Shown here piece after piece: positions 1 through 11,818 of a stretch of 64,000 nucleotides of DNA. A program made the position numbers and the translations under genes. The notes below the pieces were generated by a model. It worked only from the letters and a program-made list of their open reading frames with translations. It was not told the DNA's origin and searched no databases. Every line of letters begins with the position of its first letter. Within the stretch, counting starts at the first letter, position 1. Source of the DNA: Gnetum montanum (taxonomy: Eukaryota; Streptophyta; Gnetopsida; Gnetales; Gnetaceae); assembly GCA_015680685.1 (NCBI GenBank), contig MNCI01022504.1, positions 288,481-352,480 on the forward strand. The letters are read 5' to 3'.

Positions 1-403
1 TGCACTTAACTAGGAGTTAAGGGTTGAGAGAGATTTAATTAACTAATAAAGCATTTAAATGATGAACAATAAATAACAGTAATTAAAGTCCTATTTAGCT
101 TAGTCCATGCACTGCAAGGTTTATCCAAAAGTTCATCTTTATTTCCGTACACAAACTTGTTCTCAGGTACAATATTTGCTTGAATAAAGATCCGTTCACT
201 TTGGGACTCCTACTTCGGGCACATGGAAATTACTCTAACTCTGGAATGGAAAAAATGCAAAAGTTTGGCTAAGGTCTAGATCTAGATGGAGAAACAAGGG
301 AGAGCCGCCTCTTATTTATAGATTTGGCGGTGCGCTGCGATATCGCGTATGCAATATTGCGGGGGATGCGATATCACAGAGGATGCGATATCGTGTCCCA
401 TCA
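1..403 (-). mobile_element. Truncated Athila/Tat-like LTR (start of LTR at 403)
   Basis: Read on the minus strand, this segment matches the 3' LTR of element D (62096-62358) and the 5' LTR end of D near 56245. It shares the TATA-box region (about 311-321), the stretch coding the transcript start and the poly-A region. The LTR begins TGATGGGA at 403 and runs off the window at base 1. There is no polypurine tract next to 403, unlike D and A, so this is a 5' LTR or a solo LTR, not a 3' LTR. Its U3 holds GATATCGC-type palindromes at 338-359 and further copies at 367-394. Coding potential: none seen. Confidence 0.75.
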
Positions 404-2900
404 GCTATGCTTTCTTGGTGTTGTTATCTAACCTCTGCCTTTGTTGACTAAACAGGATGATCATTGGGAAAGAATAAGACAGTATGAAAATTTCCTTCAT
501 GAACATATGGAGCCAATGTTAAGTACCAACGTTAGTAAACAGGTTAATTCAAGACTCTGAGCCTGAGTTACAACCTTATTTATGTTGACTGAGGATGTAA
601 ATAATCTATCTCTCTTTGTTAGTAAGAGGAAATGACACAAAATCTTCAACTTCTAGTCTTTGTTACTGCATTTTCTAGAATTTTACTCAACAATTCCAAA
701 TGTCATTTATGCAAGTTTTGGAAACAGAGTAACAATGTTTTTCTAGTGGAGGCAAGCTTTGCACGAGTTGCTCCAATTCACTTTCTTCTGGATTCAATTA
801 TTACATTTGTTACCACTGTTACTAGGATTTTTTGTCCTTCTGTGACAAGGAGGATGTGTATGTTATATTTATTACCAACGTTACTGGTACTTTTTGTGTT
901 TTGCAGTGACACAAAGAATGTCTATGTTACATTTGTTACCAATGTTACTGAGACTTTCTGTGTTTTTCTGTGACAAGAAGGATATCTATGTTGCACATTT
1001 TTTGGGATTACCAATTAGCAGCTTGCCTGATTTTTTAACTACTATATTCGATATTGTCATGCTACCATTTTCTTCTTTTATATTCAAGTGATTTAAATAT
1101 CCATTTGTGCTATTTTTTTTTATAAAATGTAATTGACCAAAGCTAACAAAGATTGGTATGGAAAGCTAAAAAATCTTGAAAAAGCATATCATGATTATCA
1201 ATTTTTAGATATAAGACAAGACTATGAAAATGATTTAGTAGAGAAATGAATTGTGAAGGATTTCATTCAGTTAGTCCTTAAACTAGAAGCTACATAATAT
1301 GCTTCTAAAACCATAGAGTGGAAAAAGTCTATCCTTATCATTCTAGAAAAAAATCAATGTTGCATTGTATCTTCTAAAGTATCAAGAGCTTCTAGAGCAC
1401 ACCTGGGTTATATAGGATTTCCTTTGAGAGCAAGTCCTTACAACAAAAGTGGACTAAAATCTAGTTTTGTGACTTACAAACAAGGTGTCACCTATTGTAG
1501 TCTACTTAGGGCTACTAATATACTTCCTTTCCAAGGCATTGGAATTTGGAAAAACTCTCTAAAAAATAATTAAGTAAAAACCTGTTTGAAAATTCATGTT
1601 ACTAGTTGAAAAAGGATAGTGGTTAGAGGGAAATAAATATTTGTTAGTTGAAGTCTATATTTCACATAGATTGGATTAGGAACATGGAAACATTGGAGCA
1701 TATACTCAAATGAGTTTGGGAATGAGGGTTGTTTCATAGCAGTGAGGCCAAATACATGTGAAATGTGAATATAAATTTCAAATAAAAGTTCAAGAAATAT
1801 CCATCCATAAGCTCAATTAGAATTCTATGCTGTAACTGCAATCACTCTTTTAGAAATAGAGAACATATAAATATGTTTTTTGAGAATTACTACAATTTTT
1901 AAAATATTTATGTAGCTAAAGTCTAGCTGGAGTTCCCATCTAGGTGGGAACATGCTCCAGTACTTGGAATGTGGCGAATGTGAAATTTTTTGTGAGAGTG
2001 AGCATTTGCTAAACACTAGTTTAAGTTAAGTAAACATATATATGTCGTTATAATGGTTGAGTTTTTCCTTCTTTTTAGCCCTCTGTTGTGCACTTCATCA
2101 GCCTTTTCCTTGTCATTGAAAACAATTCAACACCTACAGATCTCTTTTGTTTTGATTCATATATTCACCTAAGCATTCCTGACAACTCTTATTGCTAGAT
2201 CTAAAAAGTTTTTCTAATCGCCTTCAGGTTAGCTCATATTAGAAACTAAAGTAGAATAATGATTATTCAACATCATTAGAAGGGTCTAATACATCATTAA
2301 AAAAATGGACAGTTTTGGTCAATTGTTTTTGATAAAGCAAGAATCAAAATGGGCATTTAAATCACTTTATAAGTGTGATGTAGTGTTGTGTAGAAAAATG
2401 TTTAAAATTGTTTACCCATGTGCAGGCAGAAGAGAAATTAAGCAACACCTTAATTAAGTGGGTAGCATGTTTTCTTATTACTGCTGATATTATGGCTTAG
2501 GTATATTTTTATTACTCTTTGATCTTTTTAAGAGTTTTTTTAAACAAAATTTCTCCATGGTTTGAAAAGGATGGGCTAGAGTTTTTAAGGGTGTCTTGGA
2601 ATAGCTGTAACAGTTCCTTGCTTCTATGTAGTTTTCATTTTTGCAAAAGTCAAAATGCAGCAAAAGTTCTTGTAGCTAAATGGATGTGTAGGTTCCTTAA
2701 AGACAAAAAATATTGGATATCATTTTCAAATATTGCTTAGAAGTTATGACACAAATTATCCCCGATTGGGAGGATGTTCTTTTTAACAATTAGATTCTTC
2801 TCATTGATGGAGTAAAAATTGATGGAGTAAACAAACCTTTAAAAAGGATCCACTTATCCCTAACATACAAAATCAACTTAAATTAGTGGATGCAAATTGT
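404..2900. other. Anonymous AT-rich DNA
   Basis: I see no supported gene here. Short open frames (for example 632-973 and 2519-2740) lack recognisable domains, and the first covers a tandem repeat. A stretch near 2300-2460 faintly resembles a transposase zinc-finger region but is not convincing. GC content rises from about 2940, which may mark the 5' untranslated part of the LINE that follows. Confidence 0.5.
805..996. repeat. Minisatellite, three units of about 62-66 bp
   Basis: Units start at 805, 867 and 931. Each begins ATTTRTTACCA, continues with a GTTACT block and a CTGTGACA/CAGTGACAC block, and ends TCTATGTTA or similar. A fourth unit start is recognisable at 997. The copies differ from one another at many sites, so the duplication is old. 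It explains the open frames in this stretch. Confidence 0.75.
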
Positions 2901-3669
2901 GTAGAGCACTGAGAAAAATCTTTTCGATTTTGGTTGCTAGTGTTTGCTCTGCTCAACAAGAAGCGGTGATTCGATTTCCGTTGCTCTCGTATGGATAAAC
3001 CCTATGCTTGTTTGCACATTTCTTCGTATCGTGGCTGCTCTTTTTGTTTGTTGGAGGGAGGAACAGGCGACAGACCTATTTTGGGCTCAAGATGTAGTGT
3101 TTGTTTGCGGTTCTTTTGGCTTTTTCCGACTGTTTGGACTACTGCACTATTGCATCTGTGCATGGGTACTAATTTGTGGTGGCTGCTGATTTATTGGGCA
3201 TTTCGCTATTGCGAAGTGGGGCCGTGCTTGAGCAATGATATGTGGGACCTTCTTTCGGTCGTGGCTGAGATTGGCGAGATTTCTGGGCATGCCGTGCAAT
3301 GCCTCTTGCCATTCAGTAAACAAGCTTCCCTGTGAGTCTTTATTCTTTTTTGTTTATGTTTTTATTTTTCTTAATACATTCTTTGTTTTAATTCCCTAAA
3401 GGGTTTGGGCTGAGGCGCAACGGATCTGCATGACCCAAACTATCTCCAACAATGATTTGCAACCACTTGAAAATACTATTAATATGGAAGATAATGACAA
3501 TGTTTTACGTTGACTTTTCTGAAGACATTTTTTGATCAAACCATTTAAACTTTCACCCATCTTTATGTAATTGGCTTTTTTACTGGCAAGATTCCTCTTG
3601 CTTTAGTTTTTCAAGACTAGGTCAAAATGTTTTAGAAACCTCGAAACATTAGATTAACCTTAGCTTCTA

Positions 3670-4490
3670 ATCTTACCAAAGGGTTTTTCCTTTTCGCTTT
3701 TTAACACCAAGGCTATAGCAAATTTCATAAAACAACAATCAATTTGGGACATATATGGATCCTTTTTAGTGCTTCAACCTTGGAAGGAGGATTTTGATCC
3801 AGAAAAAGAAAGCAAAAGTATTTTGCCAGTTTGGATAGAATTTCTAAGGCTCCCATCACACTTTTCTTCATATGTTGACATTCTTACTGTGCAGATTGGG
3901 GAGGTCATTGGTATGGAGTCCTTCTCAGGTTTTTGTCCAAGACCAACTCAATGAGTGTATTAAAATTGATATGCAAAAGTAACATCCCAACTCACTAGAA
4001 TTTAATGTGAGGAAAGACTTTTGTTCAAAAATTTCATATCTTACGCTCCCAAACCGTTGTTATTATTGTCTTGATCCTAATCATCGAAAAGCTCAATGTC
4101 CAAAGCTATTGGCCAAGATTGAAGTTGAGAGAATTTTAGCTGAACATGTTAGTAAAGAATTAAAAGATAAAAATATATTTAAGAATAGGTACTAATTCTA
4201 TTGAGGTGCACTCTGCTAATCCTTCTTCTTTGGACCCCAATATGTCAAATGTGGAAAACATCAATATTAAGGCTGCCGATGTTACTAAGACTCCTCTTAA
4301 CTAAGAAAGGACCTCAAAAGATGCTACTAGTGGCTGGGAGCAAGTTACCCAGAAATCTTATGCCTCAATCACATGAGATAATCCTATCTTTAGCGATTTT
4401 CCTAAAGGGTATCAATTCCCAGTTGTTGTTAATGCTAATCAATTTGCTAGTAAAAGAACAAGTACTTGTCATTTTTTAGTAAATAGCTTT
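3670..4490 (+). pseudogene. LINE ORF1 (DUF4283-like plus zinc knuckle), broken
   Basis: This codes for the nucleic-acid-binding ORF1 protein of a plant L1. The segment 3769-3954 gives a block ending LPVWIEFLRLP.HF, typical of the DUF4283 region of plant L1 ORF1 and of related LINE-derived proteins. A CCHC zinc knuckle of the form C-x2-C-x4-H-x4-C lies at 4058-4099 (CYYCLDPNHRKAQC). Frames change near 3960 and 4195, and stops occur upstream, so no intact protein is made. ORF2 follows about 70 bases after the last recognisable part. Confidence 0.75.
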
Positions 4491-4561
4491 TGAGTCTAGG
4501 AATTTTTTTAAGGCTTTAGTGCTTGAGGGGGATCCTCCTTCATCTTCACATCCACAGTGAA

Positions 4562-5970
4562 GTGTTGCTCATGGAATGTTAAGGGACTCTCGAACCCCCA
4601 TAAAAGATTTATAGTCTGAGATTATATTCATAAGCATTCCCTAGATGTTGCTTGTATTCAAGAAGTTAAAATCCAAGGATTTCATCTTCAAACCTATTGT
4701 AAGAGTATTTTTCTCAATAGTTATTATGTCTTTTCTCACCATGAACATGGCAAAGGGGGAGCTATAATTCTTCTTCACAATAAGTGGCAGGAGTCTGTTA
4801 TTGATCACGGTTGTGATAATTTAGGGCATTGTTGTTGGGTTCGATTACAGTACGCTAATGAAATCCTAGAGATTGTTTCCATTTATGCTCCTTGTAATCT
4901 AAATGACCAGCAGCTTTTTTGGAATTGGCTTGGGCACAACTTGCTTGCAGCTAATTGGATCATTGCATGAGACTTTAATATGATTGAGCATCTAGAGGAT
5001 AAGTTTGAAAGACAAAGAAGTGGTTTAGACAACAGAGAGCTTTCTATTTGGCTTTTGTTGAAGAGCAAATTGAATTTGCAAGAAGCTAATGGAAACTACC
5101 CCTCTTCTAATACTTCTAATTGGTTTACTTGGAGCAATGCTAGACATGGAGACTCCTACATTTCTTCTAGGTTGGATTGGGTTTACCTATTTGCAAATGC
5201 TCCTATTCAATTACTACCACCAATGGTGCTCCCGTTCAAGCAGATTATACTCAAGTCCTGTCAAATCATTATCCTATTCATTGGTCTCTTTCCCTCTTTG
5301 GCTACTCCTGCTCTTCCAATGACCTTTATATTTTTAACATTGCCTTTTTTCATAGCAGCTCCCTTTGGTCTTTATTGATACAAATATGGAATCTGCATCC
5401 TAAACACCTTGGAGAAGATGATTGGATTGATTGCTGGACTAATGTTTGTACTTGCCTCTAGTGATTTTCCAGACATGCGGGTATATTGGTGGCTTTAAGA
5501 CTAAATTCTCATAAGTCCAACCTTCATAACGAAATTTCCTTATTACAAAATGCCATTAATAGAGGTGAAGCTACTAAGGCTCAATTCTATCGCTTGCAAA
5601 TTGCCAAGGAGAACATGCGTATGATGGATCACCATGAAGCTAGAGGTGCTCACCTTCACTCCCGTCTTTCTTGGCTTTACATGGGTAACCAGGCTACTAT
5701 AGATTTTTTCGTCTGCTCAAATGGAGATACCTGTCCCCTAAGATCCTAGCTATTCAAATTGATGATAATATCTTTACCTCCAAAACTAACATTTTGCAGG
5801 CTTCCTTTGATTTCTACTCTCAATTTTTTTGAAAAGAAGATGTTGATCCCACTGCAATTAATACTTGCTTAGGAGTTATTACTACTTTCAATCGTTTCAT
5901 CTTTGGTGATGGTTCTCTTCTTTCTAAATAGGATGTTGGTAAAGCTCTTCAACAACTCCATGATGGCAAA
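4562..5970 (+). pseudogene. LINE ORF2, endonuclease and start of RT
   Basis: The N-terminal part is an apurinic-type endonuclease (EEP fold). Visible motifs are SWNVKGL at about 4570, the catalytic-glutamate block CIQEVKI at about 4650, a WFTWSN block at about 5120 and a SSRLDWVY block at about 5165, all in family order. In-frame stops occur, for example the TAG at about 4614 and the TGA at about 4968. The frame continues to KALQQLHDGK just before 5970, where the chromovirus interrupts the fingers of the reverse transcriptase. The second half is at 11819-14060. Confidence 0.8.
5966..5970. repeat. Target-site duplication GCAAA, left copy
   Basis: GCAAA directly precedes the 5' LTR (TGTTACACC at 5971). 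The same five bases follow the 3' LTR at 11814-11818. Five-base duplications are normal for Ty3/gypsy integrases. Confidence 0.95.
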
Positions 5971-6650
5971 TGTTACACCATCTTGAAAGCTGCCCCGAAC
6001 TCGCGTACTGGCCGACGCGAGGGATGTCCCAAACTGACCCGCACTCGGAGGTGTGGCGTCGTTTCTGTTGGCCGCAGAACAAACATGAGTAGGAGTACTC
6101 AAGTGCGTCGGAGCGCACAGATGGAAGATGAAGCTTCCACGAGTATCCAGTTTGTTGGGCAACTGATACTCAACTCTGGGTTGGCATCCAGAGACACTAG
6201 CAGTCGCTTTTGGGAAGTGGTGACTTGGAACGCATGCAGGAGACGTGCGATTTCGAAGCGGGATGCACCCAGGTGCGTCGCATGCAACACTCGAGTTCAG
6301 GAACATGCACTCTCAGTGGAGGTGCAGTGCCTGTTTTGTAACTATGACAAGGCCGGGGGTGTCCGTGCCTATAACACCCGAAGCGTTCTCGCATTTTTAG
6401 AGGAGAGCTTCTGGGATTATTGTAACCCTTTTTGAGAGATAAAAGGTTGGAGCTTTTGCCCGTATCTGAGTGCCTCCGGTTTCGCGTGTCTTTGGGGTGC
6501 GTTGCGAGTTGTCTCTGTTGCGCTTCGTTTCGTTTCGATTGGGTTCTCGTTGCGATTCGAGCATTTCGAGGGGCTGGCTGATAGCGGTTCTCGGCGCCAT
6601 CACTTGGTAGAAATCGTGAAAATTCTACTGCGATTTTCTGCCCTGTGACA
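5971..6650 (+). repeat. 5' LTR of the chromovirus
   Basis: Begins TGTTACACC and ends CCTGTGACA. It is co-linear with 11134-11813 and the same length. A TATA-like GATAAAAG sits at about 6438, and the GTTTCG/GCGATTCGAG repeats that follow probably belong to R/U5. The long open frame inside (5983-6435) appears in both LTRs but has no recognisable domain. Confidence 0.97.
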
Positions 6651-6653
6651 AGT

Positions 6654-6665
6654 TGGTATCAGAGC
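6654..6665 (+). promoter_or_regulatory. Primer-binding site, initiator tRNA-Met
   Basis: TGGTATCAGAGC lies three bases after the 5' LTR. This is the standard plant primer site, complementary to the 3' end of initiator tRNA-Met. Only 11 bases separate it from the first ATG of gag. Confidence 0.95.
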
Positions 6666-6676
6666 TAAAGAACGAA

Positions 6677-9600
6677 ATGGAGGGCTTGGCAGAACGGGTA
6701 TCTGTTTTGGAAGCGTTGTTGGGAGGCCCTGCGCCTGATGCTCCGACGATGGCTGAGCAAGCTTCTTTGCACCAGCGCAAGATCGTTGATCTGCAAGAGA
6801 GCAGCGACGTGGTGCATTGCAAGCTTACTTCCCATGTGGAGCAAATTGAAGGCCTGAAGGAACGCCTGTCGTCTCTTGAGGACGATCTCGCTTTGCTGAA
6901 GAAGGTCGTCGCAGGATCTTCTTGCGGGGGTGATTCCCATGACGTTTCCAAGTTGAAAGTCCCAGAACCGAAGCAATTCGGTGGAAGCCGTAATGCCAAG
7001 GAGTTGGAAAACTTCTTGTGGGATATGGAGCAGTACTTCTGCGCTGCTCGTGTCCCCGAAGAGCAGCGAGTGACGATCACTAGCATGTACCTGGTTGGGG
7101 ATGCTAAATTGTGGTGGTGGAATCGAATCGAGGACGATGAAAGCGTCGGACGTCCTCGGATCACCACCTGGGAATCCTTGCGGAAGGAACTGAAGGATCA
7201 GTTCCTTCCTCTCAATGCTGCATGGTTAGCGAGGGAGTCCTTGCGTAAGTTGCGACACACTGGAACGGTTCGTGACTACGTAAAGGACTTCAGTTCTTTG
7301 ATGCTTGACATCAAGAACATGTCGGAGGAAGACAAGTTGTTTAACTTCTTGTCTGGATTGCAACCCTGGGCTCAGGCGGAGCTTAGACGGCAGACTGTGA
7401 AGGACCTGCCATCAGCCATAGCTGCGGCGGACGGCTTGGTTGATTATAAGCTAGGCAAACCGGAATCCCATTCAGACCAGAAAAAGCCCAAGGATGAGGG
7501 GAAGAAGGGCGGTAAGTATCGCGGAGGTAACAAGGAGAAGAAGGAGGGTGAGTCCTCCAAATCCAAGGGAGAAGCAACCTCCCAAGGAAAGAAATTCTCT
7601 TCTGGTTGCTTCATTTGCGATGGGCCACATCGGGCTCGAGAATGTCCCAAGCGAGAGCGACTTGCATCCCTACGGCTCACGGATGAACCGGAGGGCGAAG
7701 GCAGCTCGAATCCCCAATGCAACCCATTGCAGCTACTGAACGCTCTGGCTTGCCAGAAATCCTGCGCGCCGAATGAGCTACTGTTCGTTGAGGTGTGCCT
7801 CGATGGACAGAAGGTGAGTGCAATGCTAGACACAGGAGCCACTAACAACTTTGCCTCTCAGAAACTGGTGGCAAAGCTTGGCCTGACCGTCGCCAAGAGT
7901 CACAGTCGAGTGAAATCGGTGAACTCGGGTGCACAACCTGTGCACGGGCTGATCTCATCTAGCCTCAAAGTAGGTCTTTGGGAAGGGAAATGCAACTTCA
8001 TGGTTGTTCCCCTAGATGACTTTGAGCTCATCCTTGGCATGGAGTTCTTTGTGAAGGCGAAAGCCATGGTGGCGCCACACTTGGGTGGAATGCTGATCGC
8101 TGAGGAGCAGCATCCCAACTTTGTCTCTGTCACGCATCAAGAGCAGAAGCCGAAATTGCAGTCGGCTGCTCAGACGAATGCGGGGGTGAAAAGAGGCGAA
8201 GAGACCCTTCTGGCCACCTTGATCGAGATCAAGGATGATCAGATGGTTGAAGTCCCAGATTGTGTGTGCACACTGCTCTCAGAGTTCTCCGATGTCATGC
8301 CTGCCGAGTTGCCGAAGGTGTTGCCTCCTCGGAGGAGGATTGATCACAAGATTGAGTTAGAAGCGGGTGCGCGGCCACCTGCGAGCGTGCCGTATCGCAT
8401 GTCTCCCATGGAGCTTGCGGAGTTGCGGAGGCAACTCGATGAACTCTTGGAGGCTGGCTACCTCCAACCGTCCAAAGCGCCGTTTGGAGCACCGGTGCTG
8501 TTTCAGAGGAAACACGACGGGACATTGCGGATGTGTGTTGATTACAGAGCACTCAACAAGATCACCATCAAGAACAAGTACCCGGTGCCAAATGTGGCTG
8601 ATCTGTTTGATCGATTGGCCAAAGCGAGGTATTTTACCAAGCTAGATCTGCGGTCCGGTTACTGGCAGGTACGCATCGCCGCCGGGGACGAAGCAAAAAC
8701 GGCGTGCGTAACTCGATACGGTTCCTTCGAGTTTTTGGTGATGCCTTTCGGACTCACCAATGCGCCTGCTACGTTCTGCAACCTCATGAATGATGTCTTG
8801 TATGAGTTTCTGGATCAATTCGTGGTGGTTTATCTAGACGACATTGTTGTCTACAGTGAGAGCTTGGAGGCTCATGCAGAACACTTGAGACAGGTTTTCT
8901 GCAGGTTGCGGAGCAACCAACTGTTCGTGAAGAAGGAAAAATGCGAATTCGGGGTTCAGGAAATCTTGTTCCTGGGACACCGCATTTCGCACGGGGAGAT
9001 TCGGATGGATGATAGAAAGGTGAAAGCGATTGAGGAGTGGCCCGCTCCCAAGAAGGTGCCCGAGTTGCGATCCTTTTTAGGACTCGCCAACTACTATCGT
9101 CGTTTCATAGAGGGCTACGCGCGCAAGGTAGCTCCTCTTACTGATCTCCTTAAGAACGACCGAACTTGGGTTTGGTCTGAAGCCTGCGAGAAGGCTTTTT
9201 GGCGAGTTAAGGAAGCGGTAACCTCCGAACCGGTGCTTCGGTTACCAAATTTCGAAGTTCCTTTTGAACTTCACACGGATGCTTCCGACAGAGCTCTTGG
9301 AGGAGTTCTGGTTCAGGATGGTCATCCCGTTGCGTTTGAAAGTCGCAAGCTGAAAGACGCTGAGCAGAGGTACACTGCTCATGAGAAAGAGATGACTGCG
9401 GTGGTGCATTGTCTCACGGTGTGGAGACACTATCTGCTTGGAACCAAGTTCACGGTTGTCACAGATAATGTGGCCAACACATATTTCACAACGCAAAAGA
9501 AACTATCTCCGAAGCAGGCGAGGTGGCAGGAGTTCCTTGCCGAATTTGACTTCAACTGGGTTCATCGCCCTGGGAAGGAAAACCAAGTGGCCGATGCTCT

Positions 9601-11149
9601 CAGTCATAAGGAGGTTCAGGCGTACGTTGCTGCGTTAACAACAGTTCAATCGAACTTTGTTGACAAGGTCAAGGGAGCCGCGGAGGAAGACAAAACATAT
9701 TGTCAACTCCGGCAGCAGGTGCGCGATGGACTAGTGCGGAAGTATTGGATTGATTCTGATCTTCTGTACGCTCGAGGTAGTCGGTTGTATGTGCCTAAGG
9801 GCCGTGGACTCCGGCAAGAGTTGCTCCGTGAGACACATGACACCCAGTGGGCTGGTCACCCTGGGGTGAAACGCATGATGGCATTGCTATCACAGGGGTA
9901 TTTTTGGCCCAAAATGGAGGAGGACATAGAGCTATACGTCCGAACTTGTCTAGTTTGCCAATTAGACAAGATTGAGAGGAAGAAGCAGACAGGGCTTCTT
10001 CAGCCTCTCCCTATCCCAGCGAAGGCTTGGGAATCGGTATCGATGGATTTCATCACGAGGTTTCCTTCGGTTGATGGGAAAGCATCCATTCTTGTGGTGG
10101 TCGATCGGTTTTCCAAGTACGCGGTGTTTGTGGCAGCACCCAAGGAATGCACCGCGGAAGCAACTGCCGAGTTGTTCTTTCGGTACGTTGTGAAGGTGTT
10201 CGGCGTCCCTAGGGACATCGTGAGTGATCGGGATGCCCGATTCACGGGGAACTTCTGGGTAGCGTTGTTTACCTTAATGGGCTCGGAGCTGAAGTTCTCC
10301 ACTGCCAATCATCCTCAAACGGATGGGCAGACAGAACGCGTGAACGCTCTTGTTGAAGAGTACTTGCGTCACTTTGTGACAGCAAGCCAGCGAAATTGGG
10401 TGTCGTTGCTAGACACGGCCCAGTTTTGCTATAACCTCCATTAGACTTCTTCGACTGGCATGAGTCCTGCGGAACTGGTTTTCGGGCATCCGCCCTTGAC
10501 GCCCTTGGAGGTCATCAAAACCAAGTCTCAAGGGAAGTGTCCCGCGGCGTATCGGTTCGCCCAGGACAAGCAGGAACTCTTAGAACAAGCGAGAGAAAGC
10601 TTGGCCAAAGTGCAGCAGCGCATGAAGAAGTATGCGGATACGCATAGGAGGGCGTTGGAGTTCAAGGAAGGGGACCAGGTGCTCCTAAAATTGACTCCTC
10701 AAATTTGGAAGCGCGTTACCGATAAGCATTTTCACAGAGGTCTGCTACAGAAATATGATGGCCCGTTTGAGGTCATTAAACGAGTAGGACCTGTGGCGTA
10801 TCGGTTAAGGCTTCCGGAACGGATGAAGCTTCATCCTACGTTCCACGTGAGTTTCTTGAAACCGTACCATGAGGATGCATCGAGGCATCAAGTGCGGAGA
10901 GCGCCTCCGGGTGTTCGCAAGGAATTCACGAAGGTTGCGGTTAAAATTCTTGATCACCGAACCGAGGGAGCCAGTCGCAAGAACAGGCGCACTGACTACC
11001 TAGTTCAGTGGCAAGGTGGAAGCAGGGAGGACGCGACGTGGGAGCGTGACACCACCCTGTGGCAGTTTGAAGATCTGGTGCATACTTACCTACGTTCGAC
11101 GAGGACGTCGAACACCCTTGGAGGGGGTGGGTTTGTTACACCATCTTGA
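6677..11149 (+). pseudogene. Chromovirus gag-pol polyprotein with one stop codon
   Basis: One frame of 1490 codons from the ATG at 6677 to a TGA just inside the 3' LTR. The N-terminus is a coiled-coil-like gag, followed by a retrotransposon gag core (about residues 100-230). The zinc knuckle [13 protein letters not shown] starts at residue 311 and has C-x2-C-x3-H-x4-C spacing, one residue shorter than usual. Protease has LDTGA with Asp385. RT has YLDD with Asp721-Asp722. RNase H has HTDASD with Asp868. Integrase has an HHCC region (about 1054-1095) and a DDE triad at Asp1124, Asp1184 and Glu1220, giving D-x35-E. A chromodomain (about 1422-1474) at the C-terminus would steer integration to modified chromatin. 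Codon 1256 (10442-10444) is an in-frame TAG between the integrase core and the chromodomain; the frame is open on both sides. An ATG at 10460 reopens the frame downstream. Confidence 0.95.
11119..11133 (+). promoter_or_regulatory. Polypurine tract of the chromovirus
   Basis: The G-rich run GGAGGGGGTGGG lies just upstream of the 3' LTR start at 11134, where the plus-strand primer is expected. It also lies within the end of the gag-pol frame. Confidence 0.75.
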
Positions 11150-11813
11150 AAGCTGCCCCGAACTCACGTACTGGCCGACGCGAGGGATGTCCCAAACTGA
11201 CCCGCACTCGGAGGTGTGGCGTCGTTTCTGTTGGCCGCAGAACAAACATGAGTAGGAGTACTCAAGTGCGTCGGAGCGCACAGATGGAAGATGAAGCTTC
11301 CACGAGTATCCAGTTTGTTGGGCAACTGATACTCAACTCTAGGTTGGCATCCAGAGACACTGGTAGTCGCTTTTGGGAAGTGGTGACTTGGAACGCATGC
11401 AGGAGACATGCGATTTCGAAGCGGGATGCACCTAGGTGCGTCACATGCAACACTCGAGTTCAGGAACATGCACTCTCAGTGGAGGTGCAGTGCCTGTTTT
11501 GTAACTATGACAAGGCCGGGGGTGTCCGTGCCTATAACACCCGAAGCGTTCTCGCATTTTTAGAGGAGAGCTTCTGGGATTGTTGTAACCCTTTTTGAGA
11601 GATAAAAGGTTGGAGCTTTTGCCCGTATCTGAGTGCCTCCGGTTTCGCGTGTCTTTGGGGTGCGTTGCGAGTTGTCTCTGTTGTGCTTCGTTTCGTTTCG
11701 ATTGGGTTCTCGTTGCGATTCGAGCGTTTCGAGGGGCTGGCTGAGAGCGGTTCTCGGCGCCATCACTTGGTAGAAATCGTGAAAATTCTGCTGCGATTTT
11801 CTGCCCTGTGACA
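11134..11813 (+). repeat. 3' LTR of the chromovirus
   Basis: 680 bp, TGTTACACC to CTGTGACA. Differences from the 5' LTR that I could count number about 12, for example at 11165, 11341, 11409, 11433, 11444, 11581 and 11683. Nearly all are transitions. The last bases of the polyprotein frame (TGA at 11147) fall inside it. Confidence 0.97.
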
Positions 11814-11818
11814 GCAAA

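Larger units (their letters stand above)
5971..11813 (+). mobile_element. Ty3/gypsy chromovirus, nearly complete
   Basis: A 5843-bp LTR retrotransposon inserted in the RT region of the LINE. It has two 680-bp LTRs (TG...CA), a GCAAA target duplication, an initiator-Met tRNA primer site at 6654-6665, one gag-pol frame (6677-11149) with a C-terminal chromodomain, and a G-rich polypurine tract before the 3' LTR. By eye the LTRs differ at about 12 sites, mostly transitions, so they are about 98 percent identical and the insertion is young next to the LINE it broke. Base composition is clearly GC-richer than the surrounding DNA. One nonsense codon (10442) is the only obvious defect. Confidence 0.97.

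Noticed and set aside
2300-2740. Cys/His-containing stretch resembling a hAT-type BED finger and a 73-codon frame
   Set aside because: The Cys and His spacing does not fit the family and no transposase core follows.
2944-3335. Overlapping frames of 81 and 114 codons with hydrophobic stretches
   Set aside because: No conserved motif; position fits the 5' untranslated part of the LINE.
5983-6435. 150-codon open frame in the 5' LTR, repeated at 11146-11598 in the 3' LTR, plus antisense frames of about 145 codons
   Set aside because: No recognisable domain; the sense frame lacks an ATG for its first third. Duplication follows from the LTRs, and long open frames are expected by chance in GC-rich LTR sequence.
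6625-10308. Several minus-strand open frames of 60-180 codons within the chromovirus
   Set aside because: They are antisense shadows of a strongly biased gag-pol frame; none has domain features.
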